From Bosea sp. F3-2 (GTDB lineage Bacteria > Pseudomonadota > Alphaproteobacteria > Rhizobiales > Beijerinckiaceae): a DNA stretch of 64,000 nucleotides. The position numbers were made by a program, and so were the translations under genes. Positions 46,537 through 54,956 of the stretch are shown in pieces; the stretch's first letter is position 1; every line of letters begins with the position of its first letter. Where the stretch lies: positions 5,979,501-6,043,500 of the forward strand of contig NZ_CP042331.1 in the NCBI RefSeq assembly GCF_008253865.1, written 5' to 3'. The notes under the pieces were generated by a model, which worked only from the letters and a program-made list of their open reading frames with translations, was not told where the DNA came from and searched no databases.

Positions 46537-46923
46537 GTGATCAAGCTCCTGCATGTCATTGCCATCGGCGCGCTGGTCTCCTCGGCGGTCTATGCTTACT
46601 CGATCAAGTACGAGACGACGCTGGCGGCCGAGCATCTCCAGAAGCTCAAGGCCAAGACCCAGCGTGAGCGCGACGCGATCCAGGTGCTCAAGGCGGAGTG
46701 GCAGTTCCTGAACCGGCCCGACCGGGTCCAGGCCCTGGCGGAGCGGCACCTCGACCTGCAACCCTTCGTCGTGACGCAGGTGGTGAAGCCTTCCGACATC
46801 CCCAATCGCGGCCCCAAGGTCGACACGATCGGCCGCAAGCTCGAGGATCTCGGCCTCAGCGTCCCGACCGAAACGCCGAGGAATACCAAGGCGGGCGCGA
46901 CCACGCCGGGACCGATGCCATGA
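46537..46923 (+). CDS. ftsL: cell division protein FtsL
   Basis: A 128-residue single-pass inner-membrane protein. TM at LHVIAIGALVSSAVYAYSIK, then a coiled coil (LAAEHLQKLKAKTQRERDAI), LKAEWQFLNRPDRVQALAER, and a Pro-rich tail. GTG start 46537. Recognised by position and topology as much as sequence. Scaffold for the FtsQLB complex that activates FtsWI. Confidence 0.9.
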   Translation: MIKLLHVIAIGALVSSAVYAYSIKYETTLAAEHLQKLKAKTQRERDAIQVLKAEWQFLNRPDRVQALAERHLDLQPFVVTQVVKPSDIPNRGPKVDTIGRKLEDLGLSVPTETPRNTKAGATTPGPMP

Positions 46924-48698
46924 CCGAGCCGACACAGAACGAGGCCCCGATGGAGCAGCAGCACGAGGTCGCTGAGGGCGCGGTCAAGCGCGGGCGCCTG
47001 GCCTGGCTGCGCGACGTCTTCCGGATGAGCGGCGAAAAGAGCCAGCCGCGTGTCGGCCTGGTCATCCTCGGCTTCTCGGCGCTGTTCATCGCCATCACCG
47101 GCCGGCTCGTCATGCTGGCGACGCTGCCGAACGAGCAGGTCGGCCTGCGCCGCGCGACCTCCAACGCGATCTCCGCGGCGCGGCCCGACATCACCGACCG
47201 CAACGGCGAGGTGATGGCGACCGACATCCGCACGGTCTCGGTCTTTGCCGAGCCGCGCAAGATCCTCGACAAGGACGAGGCGACCGAGCTGCTGACGGCG
47301 GTTCTGCCGGACCTCGACGCCAAGGACCTGCGCGACAAGCTCGGCACCAAGAAGGGCTTCGTCTGGGTCAAGCGCGAGATCACGCCGCGCCAGCAGGCCG
47401 AAGTGCACCGGCTCGGCATCCCCGGCGTCGGCTTCGTGCCTGAGAACAAGCGCGTCTATCCCAACGGCACTGCGGCGGCGCATGTGCTCGGCTTCGCCAG
47501 TATCGATAATGTCGGCATCGCCGGCATCGAGAAATACATCGACTCGCAGGGGCTGCAGGACCTCAACGGCGCCGGCCTCGCGACCGAGGCCTCCGACCTG
47601 AAGCCGGTTCAGCTCTCTATTGACCTGCGTGTCCAGCATCTGCTGCGCGACGAGCTTTCCAAGGGCATGGAGCGCTTCAAGGCCATCGCGGCGGCCGGCG
47701 CGATCATGGAGGTGAATACCGGTGAGGTGATCGCGCTGGCTTCGCTGCCGGATTTCGACCCGAACAACCCGGTCGATGCGCTGGAGAAGGACCGGATCAA
47801 CCGGATGAATGTCGGCGTCTACGAGATGGGCTCGACGTTCAAGGCGCTGACCATCGCGATGGCGCTCGATTCCGGCAAGGTCAACATCAATTCGAGCTTC
47901 TCGACCGCCGGCGGGATGATGCGGTTCGGCCGCCAGGTCATCAAGGAATACCACGGCACGGGCCGCACGCTGACGGTGCCGGAGGTCTTCCTGCACTCGT
48001 CGAACATGGGCTCGATCAAGATGGCGCTCGCCGTCGGCGTCGAGGGCCACAAGGCCTTCCTCAAGAAGATGATGCAGCTCGACCGGATGACGACGGAACT
48101 GCCGGAAAGCGCAGCCCCGATCGTTCCGCAGCGCTGGGGCGAGATCAACACGGCGACCATCGCCTTCGGCCACGGCCTCGCGGTGGCGCCGCTACAGGCG
48201 CTCTCCGCCGTCGCCGCGCTGGTCAATGGCGGCTATCTGATGAAGCCGACCTTCCTGAAGCGCTCCGAGGAGGATGCGCGCAAGGTGGCGACGCGCGTGA
48301 TCAAGCCGGAGACTTCCGAGGCGATGCGCTTCATCATGCGGCTCAACGGCGAGAAGGGCTCGGCCCGCAAAGCGGACATCCCCGGCTACTTCGTTGGCGG
48401 CAAGACCGGCACGGCCGAAAAGGTCATCAATGGCCGCTATGCCAAGAACAAGAACTTCACCACCTTCACGGCGATCGCCCCCTCCGATAAGCCGAAATAC
48501 GTCTTCCTCGCGATCTATGACGAGCCGAAGGGCTATGCTGAGAGCGGCGGTTACTCGACCGCCGCCTGGAACGCGGGCGTCACCACCGGCAGGGTCATCG
48601 AACGCGCGGCGCCGATCCTGGGGCTCTCGCCACGCTTCGACCCGCCGCCGTCGCCGTTCCCTCTGATGGCGAAGCTCGGGGCCTGGGGTTCCCGCTGA
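46920..48698 (+). CDS. ftsI: peptidoglycan transpeptidase FtsI (PBP3)
   Basis: A 592-residue class B PBP. One TM (VGLVILGFSALFIAITGRLV), dimerisation domain, then the transpeptidase domain with SxxK (EMGSTFKALTIA, near residue 303), SxN (LHSSNMGS, near 360) and KTG (VGGKTGTAEKVI, near 494). Cross-links septal peptidoglycan with FtsW. ATG 46920 overlaps the ftsL stop. N-terminal cytosolic ~50 residues are long but normal for the group. Confidence 0.95.
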   Translation: MTEPTQNEAPMEQQHEVAEGAVKRGRLAWLRDVFRMSGEKSQPRVGLVILGFSALFIAITGRLVMLATLPNEQVGLRRATSNAISAARPDITDRNGEVMATDIRTVSVFAEPRKILDKDEATELLTAVLPDLDAKDLRDKLGTKKGFVWVKREITPRQQAEVHRLGIPGVGFVPENKRVYPNGTAAAHVLGFASIDNVGIAGIEKYIDSQGLQDLNGAGLATEASDLKPVQLSIDLRVQHLLRDELSKGMERFKAIAAAGAIMEVNTGEVIALASLPDFDPNNPVDALEKDRINRMNVGVYEMGSTFKALTIAMALDSGKVNINSSFSTAGGMMRFGRQVIKEYHGTGRTLTVPEVFLHSSNMGSIKMALAVGVEGHKAFLKKMMQLDRMTTELPESAAPIVPQRWGEINTATIAFGHGLAVAPLQALSAVAALVNGGYLMKPTFLKRSEEDARKVATRVIKPETSEAMRFIMRLNGEKGSARKADIPGYFVGGKTGTAEKVINGRYAKNKNFTTFTAIAPSDKPKYVFLAIYDEPKGYAESGGYSTAAWNAGVTTGRVIERAAPILGLSPRFDPPPSPFPLMAKLGAWGSR

Positions 48699-48719
48699 GC
48701 GCAGTCTATAACGGTGACC

Positions 48720-50180
48720 ATGACGATGACCGGATACAGCCTCGGAGACCTCTTCCCCGAGATTTTCGACGCTGACACCGCCAGCCAGCAGGTGCATGGC
48801 GTCGCCTTCGACAGCCGCAAGGTCACGGGCGACGACGTCTTCGTCGCGCTCGCCGGCGCGAAGGCGGATGGCGCCCGCTTCATCATGGACGCGGTCGGGC
48901 ATGGTGCCGTTGCGATCGTTTCGGGCGGACCGCGCCCGGCGGATCTGCCGGCCGGCGTCGCCTTCGCTCAGGTCGACGATCCTCGGCTCGCATTGGCGCT
49001 GGCCGCTGCCAAGGTTCATCCGCGCCAGCCGCAGACCATCGTCGCGGTGACCGGCACCAGCGGCAAATCCTCCGTCGCGGATTTCACCCGCCAGATCTTC
49101 CAGGCGCTCGGCCATGAATCGGCGAGCCTCGGCACCATCGGCGTGGTAACGGCCAAAGGCGCCGATTACGGCTCGCTGACGACGCCGGACCCGCTCTCGC
49201 TGCATGCCTCGCTCGATACCCTGGCCGGGGAGGGCATCACCCATCTCGCGATGGAAGCCTCTTCGCATGGGCTCGACCAGCGCCGCCTCGACGGCGTGCG
49301 GCTGAAGGCCGGGGCCTTCCTCAATCTCGGGCGCGACCATCTCGATTATCATCCCAGCGTCGAGGACTATCTCGCCGCCAAGCTGCGACTCTGGTCCTTG
49401 CTGCCGGAAGGCGCGCTGGTCGTGATCAACCGCGACGAGCCCTATGCGGAGGAGGCGGCGCAGGCCGCAGCCGCCGCCGGGCATCCGGTCATCGGCATCG
49501 GCCGCAAGGGCGAGACGCTGACGCTGCTCGCCAATGAGCGCGATGGCTTCTCGCAGCGCCTGACGGTCGGCTTCGACGGGCAGCAGCTCTCGGTCGCCCT
49601 GCCACTGGTCGGCGATTTCATGGCCGGCAACGCGCTCGTCGCCGCAGGGCTCGCGATCGCGACCGGCGAAGACAAGGCGGCAGCGCTGCAGGCGATTGCG
49701 GGCCTCCAGGGCGTGGCCGGACGGCTGGAACGCATCGGCGAGGCCAATGGCGGGCTCGTCGTGGTCGACTATGCCCACAAGCCGGATGCGCTCGCCGCGG
49801 TGCTGACGACGCTGCGGCCCTATGCGACGGGGCGGTTGATCTGCGTCTTCGGCTGCGGCGGCGACCGCGACAAGGGCAAGCGGCCACTGATGGGGGCGAT
49901 TGCGGCCGAGAAGGCCGATATCGCCATCGTCACCGACGACAACCCGCGCAGCGAGGACCCGGCGACGATCCGGGCCGAAATCATGGCTGCCTCGCCGAAG
50001 CTCCTGGAGATCGGCGACCGCGAGGAGGCGATCAGAAGCGCGGTGTGCATGCTGATGCCTGGGGATTTGCTGGTCGTTGCCGGAAAAGGCCATGAAACCG
50101 GCCAGATCGTGGGCGACCGCACATTGCCCTTCTCCGATCACGACGTGGTCCGGAAAGCGCTATCGGAGATTGCAGGATGA
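48720..50180 (+). CDS. murE: UDP-MurNAc-tripeptide synthetase (meso-DAP adding)
   Basis: A 486-residue Mur ligase. P-loop VTGTSGKSSVADFTRQIF, central EASSHGLDQRRLDGVRLKAG, and DNPRSEDPATIRAEIM, the DNPR motif of meso-diaminopimelate-adding enzymes. Cytosolic; adds mDAP to UDP-MurNAc-L-Ala-D-Glu. GTG 48714, ATG 48720 and ATG 48726 are all in frame; GGTGA is the only SD-like element. Overlaps murF by 4 bp. Confidence 0.95.
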   Translation: MTMTGYSLGDLFPEIFDADTASQQVHGVAFDSRKVTGDDVFVALAGAKADGARFIMDAVGHGAVAIVSGGPRPADLPAGVAFAQVDDPRLALALAAAKVHPRQPQTIVAVTGTSGKSSVADFTRQIFQALGHESASLGTIGVVTAKGADYGSLTTPDPLSLHASLDTLAGEGITHLAMEASSHGLDQRRLDGVRLKAGAFLNLGRDHLDYHPSVEDYLAAKLRLWSLLPEGALVVINRDEPYAEEAAQAAAAAGHPVIGIGRKGETLTLLANERDGFSQRLTVGFDGQQLSVALPLVGDFMAGNALVAAGLAIATGEDKAAALQAIAGLQGVAGRLERIGEANGGLVVVDYAHKPDALAAVLTTLRPYATGRLICVFGCGGDRDKGKRPLMGAIAAEKADIAIVTDDNPRSEDPATIRAEIMAASPKLLEIGDREEAIRSAVCMLMPGDLLVVAGKGHETGQIVGDRTLPFSDHDVVRKALSEIAG

Positions 50181-51601
50181 GCGCCCCGCTCTGGACCGGA
50201 GACAAGCTGATCGCGGCGCTGGGCGCGCGGCCCGAGGGCGCCGTACCGCCGGCCGTGACCGGGGCCTCGATCGATACCCGCACGCTCGAGCCAGGCGACG
50301 TCTTCTTCGCCATCAAGGGCGAAGCGCGGGATGGGCATGACTTCGTCAAGGCTGCGCTTCAGAAGGGTGCTGCGCTCGCTGTGATCGACGAGGCGCATGC
50401 GGCGGAGTTCAAGGGCGCTGGCGCGCTTGCGATCGTGCCGGACGTGCTGAAGGCGATGGAGCAGGCCGGCTCGGCCCGCCGGGCGGAGCTTAAGGCCGGC
50501 GTCATCGCCGTCACCGGCTCGGTCGGCAAGACCGGCACCAAGGAGGCGCTGCGGCTCGTGCTCTCGCGGCAGGGCAAGACGCATGCGCCGGTTGCGTCCT
50601 ACAACAATCACTGGGGCGTGCCGCTCACATTGTGTCGTACTCCCAGCGACGTGGCCTATGCGGTCTACGAGATCGGCATGAACACCCCCGGCGAGATCGT
50701 GCCGCTGGCGCGGATGGTGCGCCCGCAGGTCGCGATCATCACCACGATCCAGCCGGTACATCTCGCCGCCTTCGCTTCGGTGGAGGGGATCGCGGAAGAG
50801 AAGGCGGGCGTCTTCTGGGAGCTGGAGAAGGGCGGCACGGCGATCGTCAACGCCGACATCCCGCAATCCGAACTGCTGCGCGATATCGCCAAGTCCGGGC
50901 CGGCCGGGCGGATCATCACCTTCGGCGAAAGCCCCGATGCCGATGTGAAACTCGTCTCCTGCGCGCTGAAGCCGGATATGTCGACGGTCGAGGCGCGCGT
51001 CTTCGGCGAGCCTGTCGCCTATCGCCTCGGCAGCCCGGGCAAGCATATCGTGCTGAATTCGCTTGGCGTGCTCGCCGTCGTCCATGCGCTGGGCGCCGAC
51101 CTCGCGCTCGCAGCGCTGGCACTGGGAGACCTGAAGCCGCCGGCGGGACGCGGCGCGCGGCAGATCCTGCATGCGCCGGGCGGGGCGATCACGCTGCTGG
51201 ACGAGAGCTACAACGGCAATCCCGCTTCGATGCGCGCGGCGATCGCGAATCTCGGCCGCCTGCCGGTCGAGGGGCGGGGCCGGCGCATCGCCGTGCTCGG
51301 CGACATGCTGGAGCTCGGATCAACCGGCGCGGAGCTGCATCGGGGCCTGGCCGAGCCGCTTGTCGCCAACAGGATCGACAAGGTCTTCGCCTGCGGGCCG
51401 CTGATGAAAGGGCTCTATGAGAGCTTGCCTTCGGCCATGCGGGGGGCTTATGCCCCCGGGGCGGGCGAACTGGAGCCGCTCGTGCTCGATGCGATCCGTG
51501 CCGGCGACGTCATCACGGTCAAGGGGTCGCTCGGCTCGCGCATGGGGCCGATCGTCAAGGCGATCCTCGCGCGCTTTCCTGCCGTGCCTGCCGAAAACTG
51601 A
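50177..51601 (+). CDS. murF: UDP-MurNAc-tripeptide D-Ala-D-Ala ligase
   Basis: A 474-residue Mur ligase. P-loop VTGSVGKTGTKEALRLVL, then SYNNHWGVPLTLCRTPSDVA and YEIGMNTPGEIVPLARMVRP, and ESYNGNPASMRAAIANLG. Adds D-Ala-D-Ala to the UDP-MurNAc-tripeptide. ATGA overlap with murE indicates coupling. Confidence 0.95.
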   Translation: MSAPLWTGDKLIAALGARPEGAVPPAVTGASIDTRTLEPGDVFFAIKGEARDGHDFVKAALQKGAALAVIDEAHAAEFKGAGALAIVPDVLKAMEQAGSARRAELKAGVIAVTGSVGKTGTKEALRLVLSRQGKTHAPVASYNNHWGVPLTLCRTPSDVAYAVYEIGMNTPGEIVPLARMVRPQVAIITTIQPVHLAAFASVEGIAEEKAGVFWELEKGGTAIVNADIPQSELLRDIAKSGPAGRIITFGESPDADVKLVSCALKPDMSTVEARVFGEPVAYRLGSPGKHIVLNSLGVLAVVHALGADLALAALALGDLKPPAGRGARQILHAPGGAITLLDESYNGNPASMRAAIANLGRLPVEGRGRRIAVLGDMLELGSTGAELHRGLAEPLVANRIDKVFACGPLMKGLYESLPSAMRGAYAPGAGELEPLVLDAIRAGDVITVKGSLGSRMGPIVKAILARFPAVPAEN

Positions 51602-51622
51602 CCTTCAAGAGAACACCCAAGC

Positions 51623-52705
51623 ATGCTCGTCTGGCTCGCCGAACTCTCCGGCACCTTCCCCGTCCTGAACGTCTTCCGCTACATCACCTTCCGGGCTGGT
51701 GGGGCGACGGCGACGGCGCTGCTCTTCGTCTTCTTCTTCGGCCCGGCGGCGATCTCCTGGCTCCGGATCAAGCAGGGCAAGGGCCAGCCGATCCGCACCG
51801 ACGGGCCGGAATCGCATCTCGCCAAGCGCGGCACGCCGACCATGGGCGGGCTGATGATCATGTCCGGGCTGTTCGCTGCGGTGCTGCTCTGGGGCAATCT
51901 GCGCAACCCCTATGTCTGGATCGTGCTCGGCGTCACCGCAGCCTATGGCGCCATCGGCTTCTATGATGACTACCTCAAGGTCACGAAGCAGTCGCACAAA
52001 GGCTTCTCGGGCAAGGCGCGCATTGCCATCGAGGTCGTGGTCGCGCTGATCGCCTGCTATTTCATCATGCAGATCCAGCCGCCGGCGATCTCGTCCGGCT
52101 TCGCGATGCCTTTCCTCAAGGAAGCGATCATCCCGCTCGGCATCCTGTTCCCGCTGGTCACGGCCTTCGTCGTGGTCGGCGCCGGCAACTCGGTGAACCT
52201 GACCGACGGGCTCGACGGGCTTGCCATCGTGCCGGTGATGATCGCGGCCGGCACCTTCGGCTTCATCTCCTATCTCGTCGGCAACGCGATCTTCGCCAAC
52301 TACCTGCAGCTCCACCACATCCCCGGTGCCGGCGAACTCGCCGTGGTCTGCGGCGCGGTGATCGGCGCCGGCCTCGGCTTCCTCTGGTTCAATGCGCCGC
52401 CGGCCCAGATCTTCATGGGTGACACCGGCTCGCTCGGCTTAGGGGGCCTGCTCGGCACCATCGCGGTCGCGACCAAGCACGAGATCGTGCTCGCCATCGT
52501 CGGCGGCCTCTTCGTCGTCGAGGCGCTCTCGGTGATCATACAGGTCGCGGTCTACAAGCGCACCGGCAAGCGCGTCTTCCTGATGGCGCCGATTCATCAC
52601 CACTTCGAGAAGCTGGGCTGGACCGAGCCGCAGGTCGTGATCCGCTTCTGGATCATCTCCGTGGTGCTGGCGCTGGTCGGCCTCTCCACGCTCAAGCTGC
52701 GCTGA
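51623..52705 (+). CDS. mraY: phospho-MurNAc-pentapeptide transferase
   Basis: A 360-residue, ten-TM inner-membrane enzyme making lipid I on undecaprenyl phosphate. Diagnostic motifs: SHLAKRGTPTMGGLMI, IGFYDDYLKVTKQSHKGF, GNSVNLTDGLDGLAIVPVMI, FMGDTGSLGLGGLLGTIAVA, and APIHHHFEKLGWTEPQVVIR. Length normal. Confidence 0.96.
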   Translation: MLVWLAELSGTFPVLNVFRYITFRAGGATATALLFVFFFGPAAISWLRIKQGKGQPIRTDGPESHLAKRGTPTMGGLMIMSGLFAAVLLWGNLRNPYVWIVLGVTAAYGAIGFYDDYLKVTKQSHKGFSGKARIAIEVVVALIACYFIMQIQPPAISSGFAMPFLKEAIIPLGILFPLVTAFVVVGAGNSVNLTDGLDGLAIVPVMIAAGTFGFISYLVGNAIFANYLQLHHIPGAGELAVVCGAVIGAGLGFLWFNAPPAQIFMGDTGSLGLGGLLGTIAVATKHEIVLAIVGGLFVVEALSVIIQVAVYKRTGKRVFLMAPIHHHFEKLGWTEPQVVIRFWIISVVLALVGLSTLKLR

Positions 52706-52715
52706 GAGTGTGAGC

Positions 52716-54164
52716 ATGACGCCCGTCACGGTCTTCGCCGGGCGCAGGGTCGCCCTTTTTGGCCTTGGCGGCTCCGGGCTTGCCACGGCGCACGCGCTCA
52801 AGGCCGGCGGTGCCGAAGTCGCTGCCTGGGACGACAATCAGGGCAGCCGCGACAAGGCCGCGTCGGAAGGCATCGCCGTCGTCGATCTGGCGGGCGCGGA
52901 CTGGTCCGGCTTCGCTGCCTTCGTGTTGTCGCCCGGCGTGCCGCTGACGCATCCCGAGCCGCATTGGACCGTGGGCAAGGCCAAAGCGGCAGGCGTCGCG
53001 ATCATCGGCGATGTCGAGCTGTTCTTCCGCGAGCGGGCGAAGATCGCGCCGGGCTCAGCCGTCGTCTGCATCACCGGCACCAACGGCAAATCGACCACGA
53101 CGGCGCTGATCGCGCATGTGCTGAAGGAAGCCGGCCGCGACGTGCAGATGGGTGGCAATATCGGCACGGCCGTGCTGGCGCTGGAGCCGCCGGCGGCGGA
53201 CCGCATCCACGTGATCGAGTGCTCGAGCTACCAGATCGACCTCGCGCCGACATTGGCGCCGACAGTCGGCATCCAGATGAACCTGACGCCTGATCATCTC
53301 GACCGGCACGGCTCGCTTGAGAATTACGCCGCGATCAAGGAGCGGCTGGTCGCTGCGGCGGAGATCGCCGTGGTCGGCGTCGACGATGAGGCCTCCAAGC
53401 AGATGGCACGCCGCCGTGCCGCGGGGGGCCGCCCGCTCGTGAAGATCAGCGGCGAGCAACCCTTGGATGAGGGCGTCTTTGCGGGCGTTACTGCCAATCA
53501 GGGCCGGCTCGACACTCGCATCGTCGAGGTCAGGGACGGCAAGCCGAAGGTCGTCGCCAATCTCGCCGGTATCGGCTCGCTGCGTGGATCGCACAACGCG
53601 CAGAACGCGGCAGCGGCCTTCGCCGCCTGCTCGGCTTTGGGCCTGAGCGCGGCCGAGATCGAGGCTGGCTTCAAGACCTATCCGGGGCTGGCGCATCGGA
53701 TGGAGGAGCTCGGCCGCATCGGCCGGGTCGTCTTCATCAACGACTCCAAGGCGACCAATGCCGACTCGACCGAGAAGGCGCTGACCTCCTTCCACGACAT
53801 CTTCTGGATCCTCGGCGGCAAGGCCAAGGATGGTGGCATCGAATCCCTGCGCCGCTATTTCCCGAACATCGCCAAGGCCTATCTGATCGGGGCGGCGAGC
53901 GACCTCTTCGCCGCGACCTTCGACGATGACGGCCGCGTCGCCTATGAGCGCAGCGTCACGCTCGACAAGGCGGTGGCGGATGCGACCCGCGACGCGCTGG
54001 GCAAGCCGGGCGAGGGCGAGATCGCGGTGCTGCTCTCGCCGGCCTGCGCCTCCTTCGACCAGTTCCCTAACTTCGAGGTCAGGGGCGACAGCTTCCGCAA
54101 GCTGGTCGCGGCGCTGCCGGGTTTCGTGCCGTTCGGAACGGCCGGAAAATCCACCGCTCCGTAG
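52716..54164 (+). CDS. murD: UDP-MurNAc-L-Ala-D-Glu ligase
   Basis: A 482-residue Mur ligase with N-terminal Rossmann-like GxGxSG (VALFGLGGSGLATAHALKAG), P-loop CITGTNGKSTTTALIAHVLK, SSYQIDL, MNLTPDHLDRHG, and NDSKATNADSTEKALTSF. Adds D-Glu to UDP-MurNAc-L-Ala. GTG 52710 is two codons upstream of ATG 52716. After it the cluster is interrupted by a repeat and three minus-strand genes. Confidence 0.94.
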   Translation: MTPVTVFAGRRVALFGLGGSGLATAHALKAGGAEVAAWDDNQGSRDKAASEGIAVVDLAGADWSGFAAFVLSPGVPLTHPEPHWTVGKAKAAGVAIIGDVELFFRERAKIAPGSAVVCITGTNGKSTTTALIAHVLKEAGRDVQMGGNIGTAVLALEPPAADRIHVIECSSYQIDLAPTLAPTVGIQMNLTPDHLDRHGSLENYAAIKERLVAAAEIAVVGVDDEASKQMARRRAAGGRPLVKISGEQPLDEGVFAGVTANQGRLDTRIVEVRDGKPKVVANLAGIGSLRGSHNAQNAAAAFAACSALGLSAAEIEAGFKTYPGLAHRMEELGRIGRVVFINDSKATNADSTEKALTSFHDIFWILGGKAKDGGIESLRRYFPNIAKAYLIGAASDLFAATFDDDGRVAYERSVTLDKAVADATRDALGKPGEGEIAVLLSPACASFDQFPNFEVRGDSFRKLVAALPGFVPFGTAGKSTAP

Positions 54165-54192
54165 AGCCCGCTGATTTGACGCGGAAACGCGC

Positions 54193-54288
54193 CGTCATTC
54201 CGGGCTTGACCCGGAATCCATCATAGGGCGCCGAGCTCTACGATGGATTCCGGATCGGCGCCGCCATAGCGGCTTGTCCGGAATGACG
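54193..54288. repeat. palindromic intergenic repeat, CGTCATTCCGG type
   Basis: Close relative of the copy at 40008: CGTCATTCCGGGCTTGACCC at the left, TACGATGGATTCCGGATC in the middle, and TTGTCCGGAATGACG at the right. It sits exactly where the inserted molybdenum hydroxylase operon meets murD. Confidence 0.85.
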
Positions 54289-54326
54289 GCGCGTTTCCGC
54301 CAAACTCCAGCAGGCCCCGATCCGAC

Positions 54327-54956
54327 TCAGGACGCCGGGCAAGCAGCGCCGCTATCGGCCCAGGCCTGCATCAGCGCGGTGAACTCGGCGGGGGCGCCGG
54401 GCGCCGGCTCGCGGCCCTTGCCGGGCTTCCAGGCCCAGAGCACCAGGCTGTCGGTCGTCACGTGCTTGATCAGCGCGGCGGTATCGCGGCTGCCGTTGCG
54501 GCTCTGGTCCTTCAGTTGCTCGCAGATCTGCGCGAGGCTCTTGCCCTCCCAGGCCATCGAGGCCGGCGCCAGCGCCCAGTGCTCGTTGCCGGGGATTCGG
54601 GCGGGGTCGAAGTTCTCCTTGCCGTGGCAGGTCGCGCAATGGAGAGCGGTCGCGCCATGCCCGTCCTTGCCGCGCACGACGACCGGCTCATGCAGCTTGC
54701 GCGCATCGCCCTGCCGGGGCCGCTCCGTTGCCGGATGGCAGTTCATGCAGCGCGGATGCGTGAGCACCTTGCCCATCTCGTTGAAGAGCGCGACCGAGCG
54801 GTCGCGCTGGTTGGCGATGGTGGAGAAGCTTGAGGCCGGGCGCAGGGTGGCGCCGCCCGGCTGGGGTTGGCCGGCATTCTGCGCCAGCGTCAGCGCGCTG
54901 CCGCCGACGCAGACGGCAAGCGCCGCCGCAGCGGCGAGGATCAGGTTCCGGCTCAT
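54327..54956 (-). CDS. di-haem-type c cytochrome of a molybdenum hydroxylase
   Basis: A 209-residue exported cytochrome. Signal peptide MSRNLILAAAAALAVCVGGS, then two haem motifs CMNCH (in HPRCMNCHPATERP) and CATCH (in LHCATCHGKENFDP). Probably takes electrons from the periplasmic IorAB-like enzyme to the respiratory chain. Start 54956 overlaps the stop of the large subunit gene, so coupled translation. Third gene of the operon. Confidence 0.88.
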   Translation of the reverse strand: MSRNLILAAAAALAVCVGGSALTLAQNAGQPQPGGATLRPASSFSTIANQRDRSVALFNEMGKVLTHPRCMNCHPATERPRQGDARKLHEPVVVRGKDGHGATALHCATCHGKENFDPARIPGNEHWALAPASMAWEGKSLAQICEQLKDQSRNGSRDTAALIKHVTTDSLVLWAWKPGKGREPAPGAPAEFTALMQAWADSGAACPAS